64,000 bases of DNA from Cupriavidus sp. UYMMa02A (GTDB lineage Bacteria; Pseudomonadota; Gammaproteobacteria; Burkholderiales; Burkholderiaceae). The translations under genes and the position numbers were made by a program. Numbering within the stretch: the first letter of the stretch is position 1; every line of letters starts with the position of its first letter. Below, one piece after another: positions 9,282 through 19,504 of the stretch. The notes beneath the pieces were generated by a model. It had not been told where the DNA came from. It worked only from the letters and a program-made list of their open reading frames with translations, and ran no database searches. The stretch spans positions 1-64,000 of the forward strand of contig LRMT01000020.1 in assembly GCA_001725945.1 (NCBI GenBank). Direction: 5' to 3'.

Positions 9282-11375
9282 TCACTCCCCAACCTCAATC
9301 ACCGCATCCACCGCATAAGCCCCTTGCCCTTCAGGCATAGCGAGCACCGGATTCAGATCAATCGACTGCAGCCGCGGCCCCGCGGCCACAGCGAATGCCG
9401 AGAGCTGCGACAGCGTGCGCGCCAGCGCTGAAATATCCGTCACCGGCCGCCCACGAGCGCCCAGCAGCAGCGGTGCTCCCTTGATCGAACGAATCATGTT
9501 CTCGGCCACATCCGGTCCGAACGGGCAGCGGTGGAACACCACATCCTTGAGAATTTCGACGAACACGCCACCAAGGCCGAACATGGCAATCGGGCCAAAG
9601 ACCGGATCACGGTTGATGCCCATGATGCATTCCACGCCGCCCACGAGCTGCTTGGCCACCAGCACGCCTTCGATGCGCGCATCGGGCACTGCCTCGCCGG
9701 CGCGCTCGAGCAGCAGGGCGAAGCCTCGCGTACAGCACCTTCGCTGGCCACGTTCAGCAGCACGCCGCCGATTTCCGACTTGTGCAGGATGTCCGGCGAA
9801 AGGATCTTGAGCACGACCGGGAAGCCGATCTCGCGCGCGGCGCGTACTGCAGCTTCCGCGTCGGCGCATGCGCGTTCCGGTGCGCTCGGAATGCCGGCTT
9901 CGGCGAGCAGCGCCTTGGCCTGGGCCTCGGTAGGCGTTGTCAGCGGCAGGGTAATGGCGGCGACCTTTGGTGCCGGTGCCGTGGACTTGCCCGCAAGTGC
10001 CCGGCCGAAACGACCCATCGCCGCGATGGCGGCTACTGCGCGATTCGGGTCGCCGAAGACGGAGAAGCCCGCTTCCTCGTAGCGCGCGAGGATCTTCGGA
10101 TCGCCTCGGCCCACCATGACATAGAGGCGGTCCGGATGGCGCTTGCGCAGGTCGCCGACTTGCTGCAGGAGCGCCTCCGCCGCGACCGGGGAGGCCGCTG
10201 CATAGCTGAAAAAGGCCACCAGGGTGGCGTAGCGCCTTCCGACATCATGGCTTCGGTGAACGGCGTGACCAGCGTGGTGTCATTGACGAACTGCGCAGTG
10301 ACGTCGACCGGGTTGCGCGGCGAGCAGATCGGCAGCATCTCCAGCATGCGGGCCTGCGCAGCGGCGGGCATCTCGGGCATGCGGATGCCAAGGTCCTCGG
10401 CGGCATCGGAGATGATGACGCCCGCGCCGCCACTGACGGTCACCACGCCGAGCGTATTGTCGACCGGGAAAATGCGGCGCGACGCCAGTTGAAGGATGTC
10501 GATCATCTCTTCGGTCGTGCGCACACGTACCACACCGAGCTCTTCGAGGACGGCGCTGACCACGGCGTCGTCGCCGGCGATCGATGCGGTATGTGAGCGC
10601 GCTGCCGCGCCACCGACTTCGCTGCGGCCGACCTTCATCATGACGACGGGCTTGCCGGCTGCGTAGGCGGCTTTGATCGCGTCGATCAGGCCCGGACCGT
10701 CGTTGATGCCCTCCGAATACACGGCAATCACGTCGGTATTCGGGTCAGATGCCAGCATGCGCACCATGTCGCCTACGTTCAGATCGGCCTCGTTACCGGT
10801 CATGATGACGCTGGACGGGAACACGCCCGCTTCCATGGCCGAGCTGACCAGGTGGCTGCCATAGGCGCCGGACTGGCTGACGATGCCGACACGGCCGGAC
10901 TTGGGCTTCGCCTGGCTCGCGAACGTCGAGAAGCTGCCGATGAAGCCGTTGTGCATGTTCGCCAGGCCCAGCGTATTCGGTCCGAGCAGGCGCATGCCGG
11001 CACGGCGCGCAATGGCGACCATCTCGGCCTGCATGGCAGCGCCTTTCTCGCCGATCTCGGCAAAGCCCGCGGTGAACAGGATTGCGGCGCGCGTGCCGCG
11101 GTCGGCCAGCGCCTGTACGGCAGGCAGTGCATGCGCGGCGGGGACGGCGATGATCGCCACGTCGGGGACTTCGGGCAAGTCGGCCACCGATGCATAGGCG
11201 GGCAGGCCCTGTACCGTGGCCCGGTTGGGATTGACCGGCAGGATGCGGCCGGCAAAGCCGTTCGCGAGCATCGAGGAAATCGGGCGTCCACCGATGCGGG
11301 TGGGCTCGTCGGATGCGCGATGACGGCAACGGAGCGGGGATTGAGCAGGCAATCCGGAATGGCTGAGGTATTCAT
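9282..11375 (-). CDS. ADP-forming acyl-CoA synthetase (CoA-binding + ATP-grasp)
   Basis: About 698 aa after repair of three single-base losses (near 11320, 10230 and 9735). Start is the ATG at 11375 (MNTSAIPDCLLNPRSVAVI). The N-terminal CoA-binding Rossmann domain (PVNPNRATVQGLPAYASVADLP), the succinyl-CoA-ligase-like domain (GRVGIVSQSGAYGSHLVSSA; HTASIAGDD) and a C-terminal ATP-grasp domain (FPVVLKILSPDILHKSEIGG; GINRDPVFGPIAMFGLGG) follow in the order of acetyl-CoA synthetase (ADP-forming)-type acyl-CoA ligases. It would activate a carboxylic acid to its CoA thioester. It is on the minus strand with DUF35, CobS-like and IclR genes and converges on the SDR-ACAD-MaoC operon. Confidence 0.85.
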
Positions 11376-11469
11376 GGCAGTGGCTGGTTATGTTGGATCT
11401 TATGCAAAAGCGGCCCGCAGTTCCCGGTGCGGACCATGGCCGGCACCGGGCGCGCGATCGGCAAGTCCG

Positions 11470-11867
11470 TCAGACCGGACGGAACGTCGGCATCGGCGGG
11501 CCGTTGTCGGTCGGCGTGAAGGTCAGTTCGACCTTCTGGCCGATGCGCACTGTGTCGAGGTCGCAATCGACGATGCGCGTCATCATCGTGACGCCTTCAT
11601 CGAGCGTGACATAGGCCATGCAGAACGGTGTCGGACCGGCGCGGCGCGTGACGCTGTACGAATAGATGGTGCCGCGGCCGGCGGACGCCTTCCAGGTGGT
11701 CTCGCCCATGCAGAACGGGCACAGCGTGCGCGGATACCAGTGCGGCTTGCCGCAGTCATTGCAGTGGCGCACAAGCAGGCGGCCTTCGCGGGCGGCCGTC
11801 CAGAACTCGGTGTTGTCCGGCAGCTCTTCAGGCGCGTCAGGACTTGCGGGGTGAAAGGAGTGCTCAT
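11470..11867 (-). CDS. DUF35 OB-fold protein with zinc ribbon
   Basis: About 133 aa. The N-terminal rubredoxin-like zinc ribbon is intact (CNDCGKPHWYPRTLCPFC), followed by the OB-fold (GTIYSYSVTRRA; PFCMAYVTLDEGVTMMTRI; GQKVELTFTPT). Such proteins usually pair with SCP-x-type thiolases or aldolases in acyl-CoA pathways. I start it at the ATG of 11867 (MSTPFTP), which needs one lost base near 11845. An alternative unbroken reading starts at 11922 but adds a low-complexity N-terminus. It lies 95 bp upstream of the acyl-CoA synthetase gene on the same strand. Confidence 0.82.
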
Positions 11868-11908
11868 GTTGAGGTCTCGGTGATTCAGTGTGGGATGCCC
11901 GGTGCGAC

Positions 11909-12960
11909 TTACTCGCGCTCAAGGATCAGGGTGGCGCTGCCGTGGCGCGAGCCGAGCAGGCCGCCGGTGCCCTGGGCTACGGCCAGGTCCGACTGGGCCC
12001 GGCTGCCCGCGGCCTCGCCAGGCAGATTGCCGAAGCAGCGCTGGAAGTACTCCGCCACCAAGGGGCGCTCGGCCTCGTCGCACTTGTTGAGGAATGTCAG
12101 TCGGAACGCGAGCGCCGGATCGCGGAAGATCTGGCAGTTCTCGGCCCAGCTGATCACCGTGCGCGCGACATCAGCGCCGACACATCGCCCGCGGCAAACC
12201 CGCGGCGCGTGAGCCCGGCCAGCGCCACCATGGCATCCACCAGCGCGCGGCCCTCGGCGTTGTCCAGTTCCGGCACGCGCGCAGCACGATGCTGGTCTCT
12301 TCCGCGTGCGGCAGGTAGTCGAGCGTGGCGACTACGTTCCAGCGGTCGATCTGCGCGTGGTTCAGGAGCTGGGTGCCATGGTAAAGGCCGTTGAGGTTGC
12401 CCAGGCCCACCGTGTTCGATGTCGCGAACAGCCGGAACGATGGATGCGGATGAATCACGCGGTTCTGGTCCAGCAGCGTGAACTTGCCGTCGCGCTCGAG
12501 GATGCGCTGGATCACGAACATCACATCAGCGGCCAGCGTCGTATTCGTCGAAGATCAGCGCCACGGGCCGCTGCAGCGCCCACGGCACGATGCCTTCCTG
12601 GAATTCGGTGATCTGCTGCCCGTCGCGGATGACGATGGCATCCTTGCCGACCAGGTCGAGCCGGCTGATATGGCCGTCCAGGTTCACGCGCACGCACGGC
12701 CAGCTCAGCCGCGCGGCTACCTGCTCGATATGCGTTGATTTGCCGGTGCCGTGCAGCCCCTGCACCATCACGCGCCGGTCGCGCATGAAGCCCGACAGGA
12801 TGGCCAGCGTCACCTCGGGCTGGAAACGGTAGGCCGGGTCGATCTCCGGCACATGGTCATCGCGTTCACTGAACGCCGGCACCATCAGGCCGGAATCGAT
12901 GCCGAACAGGCTGCGTACCGGCACCATGCGGTCCGGCTTGCCAAATTCCATCTGCGTCAC
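11909..12960 (-). CDS. cobS: CobS-like MoxR-type AAA+ ATPase
   Basis: About 350 aa after repairs near 12527 (two bases), 12280 and 12160. The GTG start at 12960 has an AGGAG site 7 bp upstream. AAA+ motifs: Walker [11 protein letters not shown], Walker [12 protein letters not shown], sensor region [14 protein letters not shown] and a C-terminal [13 protein letters not shown]. This matches the ATPase subunit of aerobic cobaltochelatase (CobS), which works with CobT and CobN. Neither partner is present: the next downstream gene is the DUF35 protein. It may be an orphan chaperone-like ATPase serving another metalloenzyme, or partner elsewhere in the genome. The family call is firm; the cobalamin role is not. 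Confidence 0.8.
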
Positions 12961-13045
12961 GTCGTGCTCCTCTTGCTTGCCTTGCTTGTCTCTGTCCTTC
13001 TCCGCGCGGACAGCAGGACAAGCCGGGAGCCGGCGCCGCCCGCCC

Positions 13046-13872
13046 CTACTCGTCCTCGTCCGCGCCGCCCCAGGCGGTACCGCTCTCGGCTTCGATGGCC
13101 GCCAGCGCCTGGCCGCGCGCTGCAGCGCTGGCAGCATCTGCAGCGCCTTCTCGTGCGTCACGCGCATGACCGGGGCCTGCAGCGCAAGCCCCAGGTTGGA
13201 TTTCCCGCCGTCCACCGCCGGCACCAGAACGCCGATGCACAGCAGCCCGGGCAGGAATTCCTCGTCATCCATCGCGTAGCCGTCGCGCTTCACGCGTTCG
13301 ATCTCCGCTTCCAGCTCCACATGGTCGGTCAGCGTATTGGCCGTGTAGCGCTCCAGCTCCGCATGCGCCAGCAGCCGCTGGCGCTGCGCCGGGGGCAGTT
13401 GCGCCAGGAACAGCTTGCCCGTGGCCGAACAGTGCGCCGGCACGCGCGAACCCGGGTGCAGGTAGAACCGCAGCGGCGCCGCTGTTTCCACGCGGTCCAG
13501 GTACAACACCTCTCCGCTCGAAAACGCGGTCAGGTTGCAGCTTTCGCCGACCTCTTCCACCAGCTTGCGCAGCACCATGTGGCGCGCGCCGTGCGAGGTG
13601 TTGTTCAGCAACAGGTTTTCCGCCAGACGCCGCAGGCGCAGCCCGGTGCCGTAATGGCGGCCGTCGCCGTTGCGCTGGACCATGCCGGCCGCCTCGAGCT
13701 GCTGCAGCATGCGGTGCAGCGTGGGCTTGGGCAGTCCGGTTTCCTCAACCAGCGCCTGCAGGTTGAAGGGGTGATCCTTGGTGGCAATGACTTCCAGCAG
13801 GCCAAAGAGACGCAGCGCCGGCGTATCGCCGTCAGGCTTGGCATCGCTCTTGGCAAGACGTAATTCGTTCAT
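13046..13872 (-). CDS. IclR-family transcriptional regulator
   Basis: About 275 aa. N-terminal winged helix (ALRLFGLLEVIA ... LVEETGLPKPTLHRMLQQLEAAGM) and C-terminal effector-binding domain (DRVETAAPLRFYLHPGSRVP; HCSATGKLFLAQLP; DDEEFLPGLLCIGVLVP) are clear. The last 25 residues are in a shifted frame after a missing base near 13105, giving the natural end GTAWGGADEDE at 13046. Without that repair the frame runs falsely into the CobS-like gene. It is divergent from the amino-acid permease, and inverted repeats around that gene's promoter are candidate operators. Confidence 0.85.
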
Positions 13873-13939
13873 GCCTGGCTCCCATCATAGTCAAGTTTCA
13901 GTTTCAGATACAAATCATATCAATTCTTGAAATTTCCGG

Positions 13940-14005
13940 TTGACCTTCCACGAAAGAGGGCCTACATTTCCGATACAAATACATTTATCGGAACAATCTG
14001 TTCCG
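13940..14005 (+). promoter_or_regulatory. Sigma-70 promoter with two overlapping operator palindromes
   Basis: TTGACC (13940-13945), a 17-bp spacer and TACATT (13963-13968) form a good sigma-70 promoter reading toward the permease. Immediately downstream lie two perfect inverted repeats that overlap each other: TTCCGATA (13968-13975) with TATCGGAA (13986-13993), and CGGAACA (13989-13995) with TGTTCCG (13999-14005). Their place at the start of transcription suits repression by the divergent IclR protein, or by the MocR protein downstream. The 13873-14184 gap otherwise holds only a leader without a supported gene. Confidence 0.6.
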
Positions 14006-14184
14006 GTTTCAAAAGTAACTCGGAGACACAAATCGATGGATGGATGATGCCCGCGCCCCTTTGCGCATCAAACGGGGTGAACCGACCATGGCACCGGCCA
14101 GCAATCATGCGCTGCGCCGACTATTACAGATAAGGATGCCGTGGCGGCCGACAGTACAGCAGTCAGCAGTACAGGAGACACAAC

Positions 14185-15621
14185 ATGACCCATACACCGC
14201 AGCCCGCGTCAGGGCTATCGCACGGCCTCAAGCAACGGCACATGACCATGATCGCCCTGGGTGGCGTCATCGGCGCCGGCCTCTTTGTCGGCAGTGGCGT
14301 CGTCATCAAGTCCGCCGGACCCGCAGCGGTCCTTTCCTTCCTGATCACCGGCCTGCTCGTGGTGCTGGTGATGCGCATGCTCGGCGAGCTTGCCTGCGCC
14401 ATGCCCGGCGGCGGCTCATTCTACGAATACGCCCGCGAGGCCTGGAGCGACCGCCCCGCCGTCGGCAATCTGGCAAGCTTCCTGACCGGGTGGATGTACT
14501 GGTACTTCTGGGTGATCGTCGTGGCGCTTGAGGCCGTGGCGGGCGCGGACCTGGTGCGCTACTGGCTGCCGGACGTACCGAACTGGACCATCAGCCTCGT
14601 GTTGCTGGTCATGCTCACCCTGACCAACCTCATCTCGGTCAAGTCGTTCGGCGAGTTCGAGTTCTGGTTTGCGTCGATCAAGGTCGCGGCCATCATGGTG
14701 TTCCTGTTCGTCGCAGGCGTGTACGTGCTGGGCCTCGCGCCCGGCGCCCATGGCATGAACGTGTCCAACCTGGTCGCGAACGGCGGCTTCATGCCGAACG
14801 GCATCGTGCCGGTGCTGACCGGCGCGGTCGCGGCAACAGGCTTTTACTTCGGCGCGGAGATCGTCACCATTGCCGCAGCCGAAACCGCAGAGCCGCAGAA
14901 GGCGGTGGCGCGCGCCACCAACTCGGTGATCACGCGTGTACTCGTGTTCTATGTGGGTTCGGTGTTGCTGGTGGTGTGCCTGGTGCCGTGGAACGCAACG
15001 GGCATCGCCACGCCGTATGTCAGCGCGCTCAACGTCATGGGGATTCCGGCAGCCGCGCAGATCATGAACGCGATCGTGCTGACCGCCGTGCTGTCGGCGC
15101 TCAACTCTGGCCTGTACGCGTCATCGCGCATGCTGTTCGCGCTCACGAAGCGCGGCGACGCGCCCCGCGCGCTGGCCCGCGTCAGCCGCAACGGTGTGCC
15201 GACGCGCGCCATCCTGGCGGCTACGCTGTTCGGCTACGGGGCGGTGATCATGTCGTACGTGTCGCCGGACAAGGTCTTTGCGTTCCTGGTCAATTCCTAT
15301 GGAACGGTTGCGATCTTCGTCTACATCCTGATCGCGATATCGCAACTGCGGCTGCGCGCGCGGCTCGAGCGCGAAGCGCCCCATCTGCTCAAGGTACGCA
15401 TGTGGTGTTATCCGTATCTGACGTGGTTCGCGATCTTCGGGATGGTGGCGATCGTCGTGGCGATGGCGTTCATTCCGGATCAGCGCACGCCGCTGGCGCT
15501 GGGGGTGGCGAGCCTTGGGCTGTTGGTATCGGCCTATATCGTGCGGCAGCTGTTTCGGCGTGGCGTGCAGCAAGTCACGCCGCTAGCCGAGATGCCTCGG
15601 CCGGATTTGCATGAGTATTGA
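14185..15621 (+). CDS. Amino-acid permease (APC superfamily, AAT/GABA-permease type)
   Basis: 478 aa, intact, about 12 hydrophobic segments. The N-terminus carries the family signature LKQRHMTMIALGGVIGAGLFVGSG in TM1, followed by GPAAVLSFLITGLLV and MPGGGSFYEYA in TM2-3. An AGGAGACAC ribosome-binding site lies just upstream of the ATG. It is followed by a MocR regulator and an FAD amine-oxidase-like gene, so the transported compound may be an amine or amino acid such as GABA; this is inferred from neighbours only. Confidence 0.88.
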   Translation: MTHTPQPASGLSHGLKQRHMTMIALGGVIGAGLFVGSGVVIKSAGPAAVLSFLITGLLVVLVMRMLGELACAMPGGGSFYEYAREAWSDRPAVGNLASFLTGWMYWYFWVIVVALEAVAGADLVRYWLPDVPNWTISLVLLVMLTLTNLISVKSFGEFEFWFASIKVAAIMVFLFVAGVYVLGLAPGAHGMNVSNLVANGGFMPNGIVPVLTGAVAATGFYFGAEIVTIAAAETAEPQKAVARATNSVITRVLVFYVGSVLLVVCLVPWNATGIATPYVSALNVMGIPAAAQIMNAIVLTAVLSALNSGLYASSRMLFALTKRGDAPRALARVSRNGVPTRAILAATLFGYGAVIMSYVSPDKVFAFLVNSYGTVAIFVYILIAISQLRLRARLEREAPHLLKVRMWCYPYLTWFAIFGMVAIVVAMAFIPDQRTPLALGVASLGLLVSAYIVRQLFRRGVQQVTPLAEMPRPDLHEY

Positions 15622-15690
15622 TTGAGGATGGGCAAGGGCGTGGGGATGGGGTACTCTGTCTTTCGCGCCCAACCCCGATCAACGCCCCCT

Positions 15691-17232
15691 ATGACCGCCA
15701 AGCTGACCCCTCCCATGTGGGACCAGCTCTTCCAGCAACACGCCCACTCCGGACTGAGCCTGCAAGGCAAGATCCGCCAGATGCTGGTGTCGGCCATCCT
15801 GGACGACCAGCTCCCGCAGGGCGTCCCGCTGCCGAGCAGCCGCGAGATGTCGGCGCAGCTGCGCGTGGCGCGCAATACGGTGGTGCTGGCCTACCAGCAG
15901 CTCGTCGACGAGGGCTACCTGATCTCCCGCGAGCGCAGCGGCTATTTCGTCAACCCCGAGATCCTTGGCGCGCGCGTGAGCGGTGTGGCCTCGCTGCGCG
16001 GCGCGCCAGCTCCCGACACGCATGGCAGCGCCCGCCCCGACTGGGACCGGCGTTTCGTGTTCCGCCCCACGCACCAGCGCAATATCGTCAAGCGCCATAA
16101 CTGGCGCGACTACCCCTACCCGTTCCTCTACGGCCAGTACGATCCGGTCCTGTTCCCCACCGCCGACTGGCGCGAGTGCTGCCTGAAGGCGCTCAGCGTG
16201 CTCGATATCCACGAGTGGGCGCAGGACATGATCGTGCGCGACGACGATTCGCTGGTGCAGCAGATCCGCACGCGCGTGCTGCCGCGCCGCGGCGTATGGG
16301 CCGGCGCTGACGAGATCGTGATCACGGTGGGTGCGCAGCAAGCGCTCTACCTGCTGTCCGACCTGCTGGCCAGCCCCGACACGCCCGTCGGCATCGAGGA
16401 GCCGGGCTACCCTGACGCGCGCAATATCTTCGGCCGCCATTCCTCCAAGCTGGTCCCGCTGCCCATCGATGGCGAGGGGGTGATCCCGTCCGATGCGCTG
16501 CGTGCGTGCGACTATGTCTATGTCACGCCGAGCCACCAGTGTCCGACCACCGTCACCATGCCGCTGGCGCGCCGGCAGGCGCTGCTGCGGCAGGCGGAAG
16601 ACGCGGATTTCGTGCTGATTGAAGACGACTACGAAAGCGAAAGCCGCTTCGAAGGCGACCCCACGCCGACGCTCAAGAGCCTGGATCGCAACAACCGCGT
16701 GATCTACGTCGGCAGCCTGTCCAAGAGCCTGGCGCCGGGGCTGCGCATCGGCTATATCGTCGGGCCGGCCGAACTGATCGCCGAGCTGCGCGGCGCGCGC
16801 CGGCTGATGCTGCGGCACCCGTCCGCCTACATCCAGCGCGCATTCTCGCTGTTCCTGTCGCTGGGGCACTATGACGCGCACCTGCGCCGCCTGTCCGCAG
16901 CACACCGCGCGCGGGCCGAGACCGTGCTGGCCGCACTGGCCGCCCACATGCCCGAGTTCCATCCCGTGCCCATTGCCGGCGGCGCCTCGTGCTGGATCGA
17001 AGGTCCGGCGTGGCTCGATGCCGATGCGCTCGCGCGGCTCGCGGAACTGCAGGGCGTGCTGATCGAGCCCGGCAGCGTATTCTTCATGAGCGAGCCGCCA
17101 CCGCGCAACGGCTTCCGGCTCGGCTATGCGTCAATTGCGCCGGAACGCATCGAGCCGGGCATCCGCGTGCTGGCCAGCGTGGCGCGCGAACTGCACGCGA
17201 GCATTCCCACGCAGGGGGCATCGGCCGCCTGA
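15691..17232 (+). CDS. MocR/GabR-type PLP-dependent transcriptional regulator
   Basis: 513 aa, intact. N-terminal GntR winged helix (LQGKIRQMLVSAILDDQLP; PSSREMSAQLRVARNTVVLA) joined to a fold-type I aminotransferase-like domain with VTPSHQCPTTVTMP, IEDDYESE and the PLP-lysine motif YVGSLSKSLAPGLRIGY. Start is taken at the ATG of 15691, since the longer reading overlaps the permease end with non-homologous sequence. It probably senses an amine/amino acid through PLP and controls the permease or the downstream oxidase. Confidence 0.88.
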   Translation: MTAKLTPPMWDQLFQQHAHSGLSLQGKIRQMLVSAILDDQLPQGVPLPSSREMSAQLRVARNTVVLAYQQLVDEGYLISRERSGYFVNPEILGARVSGVASLRGAPAPDTHGSARPDWDRRFVFRPTHQRNIVKRHNWRDYPYPFLYGQYDPVLFPTADWRECCLKALSVLDIHEWAQDMIVRDDDSLVQQIRTRVLPRRGVWAGADEIVITVGAQQALYLLSDLLASPDTPVGIEEPGYPDARNIFGRHSSKLVPLPIDGEGVIPSDALRACDYVYVTPSHQCPTTVTMPLARRQALLRQAEDADFVLIEDDYESESRFEGDPTPTLKSLDRNNRVIYVGSLSKSLAPGLRIGYIVGPAELIAELRGARRLMLRHPSAYIQRAFSLFLSLGHYDAHLRRLSAAHRARAETVLAALAAHMPEFHPVPIAGGASCWIEGPAWLDADALARLAELQGVLIEPGSVFFMSEPPPRNGFRLGYASIAPERIEPGIRVLASVARELHASIPTQGASAA

Positions 17233-17466
17233 TCCGTACTTTCGCGGACACCGGGAAGCAAGGGCTACTGCGTCGCGGTAGCTCTTTGCGCATATCGGGA
17301 TGAGCGGCACACATCTGTCCCAAGGAAATCCCGCATCACACGGCCGCTGGCCCAAGCGATTCCCGCCAACTGGTCCTACAGCGCAACGCGTGCCCTCCCT
17401 ATCCTCGGGTTATGGCCGATGCGTGGCCCCCGCCGCCGCATCGTCACGCAATCCAAGGAGACACAA

Positions 17467-17871
17467 ATGAGCAAGCCCAGCACCACCCCGGTCGGCACCG
17501 ACCTCCTGCAAGCCTTCAACGACGCCTGGAACCGCCACGATATCGACGCGCTGATGGGCTTCATGGCCGACGACTGCGCCTTCCACGGGGTGGCTGGCGG
17601 CGAACTGCTCGGGCGCAGCTTTATCGGCCGCGACGCGGTGCGCGAAGGCTTCATGCTGGCATGGCAGACCTTCCCCGATGCCTCGTGGACCGAAGGCGAG
17701 CATTTCGTGTCGGGCGACCGCGGCGTGAGCGAATCGACCTTCCGCGGCACGCGTGCCGACGGTGCGTGCATCGAGGCGCGCATGGTGGACGTGTTCACGT
17801 TCCGCGACGGCAAGATCGCGGTGAAGAACGCCTACCGCAAGGACCGCCCGCTGGTAACCAAAGCCGCCTGA
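17467..17871 (+). CDS. SnoaL-like / nuclear transport factor 2-fold protein
   Basis: 134 aa, intact, with a GGAGACACA ribosome-binding site before the ATG at 17467. The alpha+beta-barrel pattern is typical: LLQAFNDAWNRHDIDALMGFMADDCAFHG, then a central GRDAVREGFMLAWQTFPDA and a final FTFRDGKIAVKNAYRKDRP. Such proteins act as isomerases, hydrolases or binding partners. The gene is 16 bp upstream of the FAD-dependent oxidase, so a joint role in handling its product is likely, but the reaction is unknown. Confidence 0.75.
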   Translation: MSKPSTTPVGTDLLQAFNDAWNRHDIDALMGFMADDCAFHGVAGGELLGRSFIGRDAVREGFMLAWQTFPDASWTEGEHFVSGDRGVSESTFRGTRADGACIEARMVDVFTFRDGKIAVKNAYRKDRPLVTKAA

Positions 17872-17887
17872 GCACCGGAGACGCGCC

Positions 17888-19329
17888 ATGGAAGCTGTAG
17901 CCACCCGCAATGTCCTCAACGGCGGCAATGCCACCGCGCCGTCGCGGCCGTACGACCCCGCCTACGATCCGCTGCACACGCCCACGCCGGGCCAGGGCCG
18001 CGAATACGCACCGACCTACTGGATCGGCACCGCGGGCGAGCCGCCCGCCGATGACGGTCCCATCACGCACGACATCGACGTCGATGTCGCCATCATCGGC
18101 TCGGGCTTCACCGGGCTGACGTGCGCCATCTTCCTGGCGCAGGAATATGGCATCAAGGCCACCGTGCTCGAAGCCAACCGCGTGAGCTGGGGCTGCAGCA
18201 CGCGCAACGGCGGCCAGGCGCAGTGCGCCTCGGGCCGGCTCAAGCGCTCGCAGTGGATCCAGCGCTACGGCCTGGACACGGCGCTGCGCCTGCATGAGGA
18301 AGTCTGCGACGGCATGCAGACCTTCAAGAACCTGATCAAGGATATCGACTGCGATCCGCAGCCGGGCGGCCACCTGTATATCGCGCATCGCGACAAGGCC
18401 ATGCCCGCGCTCGAGAAGGAAGCGAAATTGCTGCGCGACGTCTTCAAGTACGACGCACGCATTTTCGATGCCGACACGGTGCGGCGCGAGTACGTCGACG
18501 ACAAGGAAGCCGCCGGCGCCATGCACGAGCCCGAGGGCATCGGCATCCACGCGGGCAAGCTCGCGTTCGGCTACCTGCGCCGCGCGCGGCACTCGGCGCC
18601 AAGGTGCACCCATCGAGCCCCGTGACCGGCTGGGAAACGCGCAACGGCGTGCATTACCTGCGCACGCCGGGCGGCATCGTGCGCGCCCGCGCGGTCGGCG
18701 TGGCCACCGGCGGCTACACGTCGCAGTCGCTGCACCCGCAGCTCAAGAACCGGCTGTTCCCGATCCTGTCGAACTCCATCGTCACGCGCGTGCTGACGCC
18801 CGCTGAGATCGAAGCCTGCAACTTCCGCACGCACCAGGTCATCACAGACACCCGCATCCTGCGCCACTACTATCGCCTGATGCCCGACGGCCGCCTGCAG
18901 ATCGGCAGCCGCAGCGCCATCACCGGCAATGACGCACCGCAAGACCAGTACCGCCAGAAGCTGGTCGAGGACATGTACCGCAAGTTCCCCGCCTTGCGCG
19001 GCATCCAGGTCGACTACTCCTGGTGGGGCTGGGTCGACGTGAGCCACGACATGATGCCGCGCATCACGCAGCCCGATCCGGCACAGTCGATCTACTATGC
19101 GATGGGCTACGGCGGCAACGGCGTGATGTATTCCGCGCAGGCAGGCAAGCGGCTGGCGGCGCTGATCGCCGGAAAAGGCGCGTCCCTGCCACCATTGCCG
19201 ATCTTCGGCTCCGCGCTGCCCTTCCCCAATGTGCGGGAGATGGTGGAATCGCAGATGTTTGCCCCGTTCCGCCGGTTTGGCCAGCGCTTCCTGTATCACT
19301 GGTATCACCTGAAGGACGAAGTCATCTGA
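17888..19329 (+). CDS. FAD-dependent amine/amino-acid oxidoreductase (PuuB/DAO type)
   Basis: About 480 aa after one lost base near 18590. The N-terminal dinucleotide-binding motif is VAIIGSGFTGLTCAIFLA, followed by WGCSTRNGGQAQCASG, characteristic of gamma-glutamylputrescine-oxidase-like and related DAO enzymes. The C-terminal half has GVATGGYTSQSLHP, LQIGSRSAI and the FAD-closing motif AMGYGGNGVMYSAQAGKRLA. It would oxidise a secondary or primary amine, reducing oxygen or an electron carrier. Grouped with a permease and MocR regulator, it suggests amine catabolism; the substrate is not identifiable. Confidence 0.82.
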
Positions 19330-19504
19330 AGGCGCCCTGCCGGCGCGACTTGCTGCAATGCAGCGAGCCGCGTCGGCCGGTTGCCATGTGACTGACGCAG
19401 GGCATCTTTGTCTGCTGCCGCCCCTTTTGGGTCAGTCCGCATATGGTGCTTCCGGCAATTTTCGCCAATAATGGCCAGACTGCCATTGCCGGACGAGAGC
19501 TGCC

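Noticed and set aside
8820-9431. Apparent small proteins within the inverted repeat
   Set aside because: They follow the repeat arms on both strands, are rich in Arg/Pro and change with repeat copies; the hairpin structure explains the sequence better.
12751-13863. Long plus-strand frame over the iclR and cobS genes
   Set aside because: It is the complement of two genes with clear family motifs; its composition (Arg/His/Gln-rich) is typical of a shadow frame.
14040-14531. 163-codon frame overlapping the permease start
   Set aside because: Most of it overlaps the permease in another frame; the permease has a strong ribosome-binding site and family motifs.
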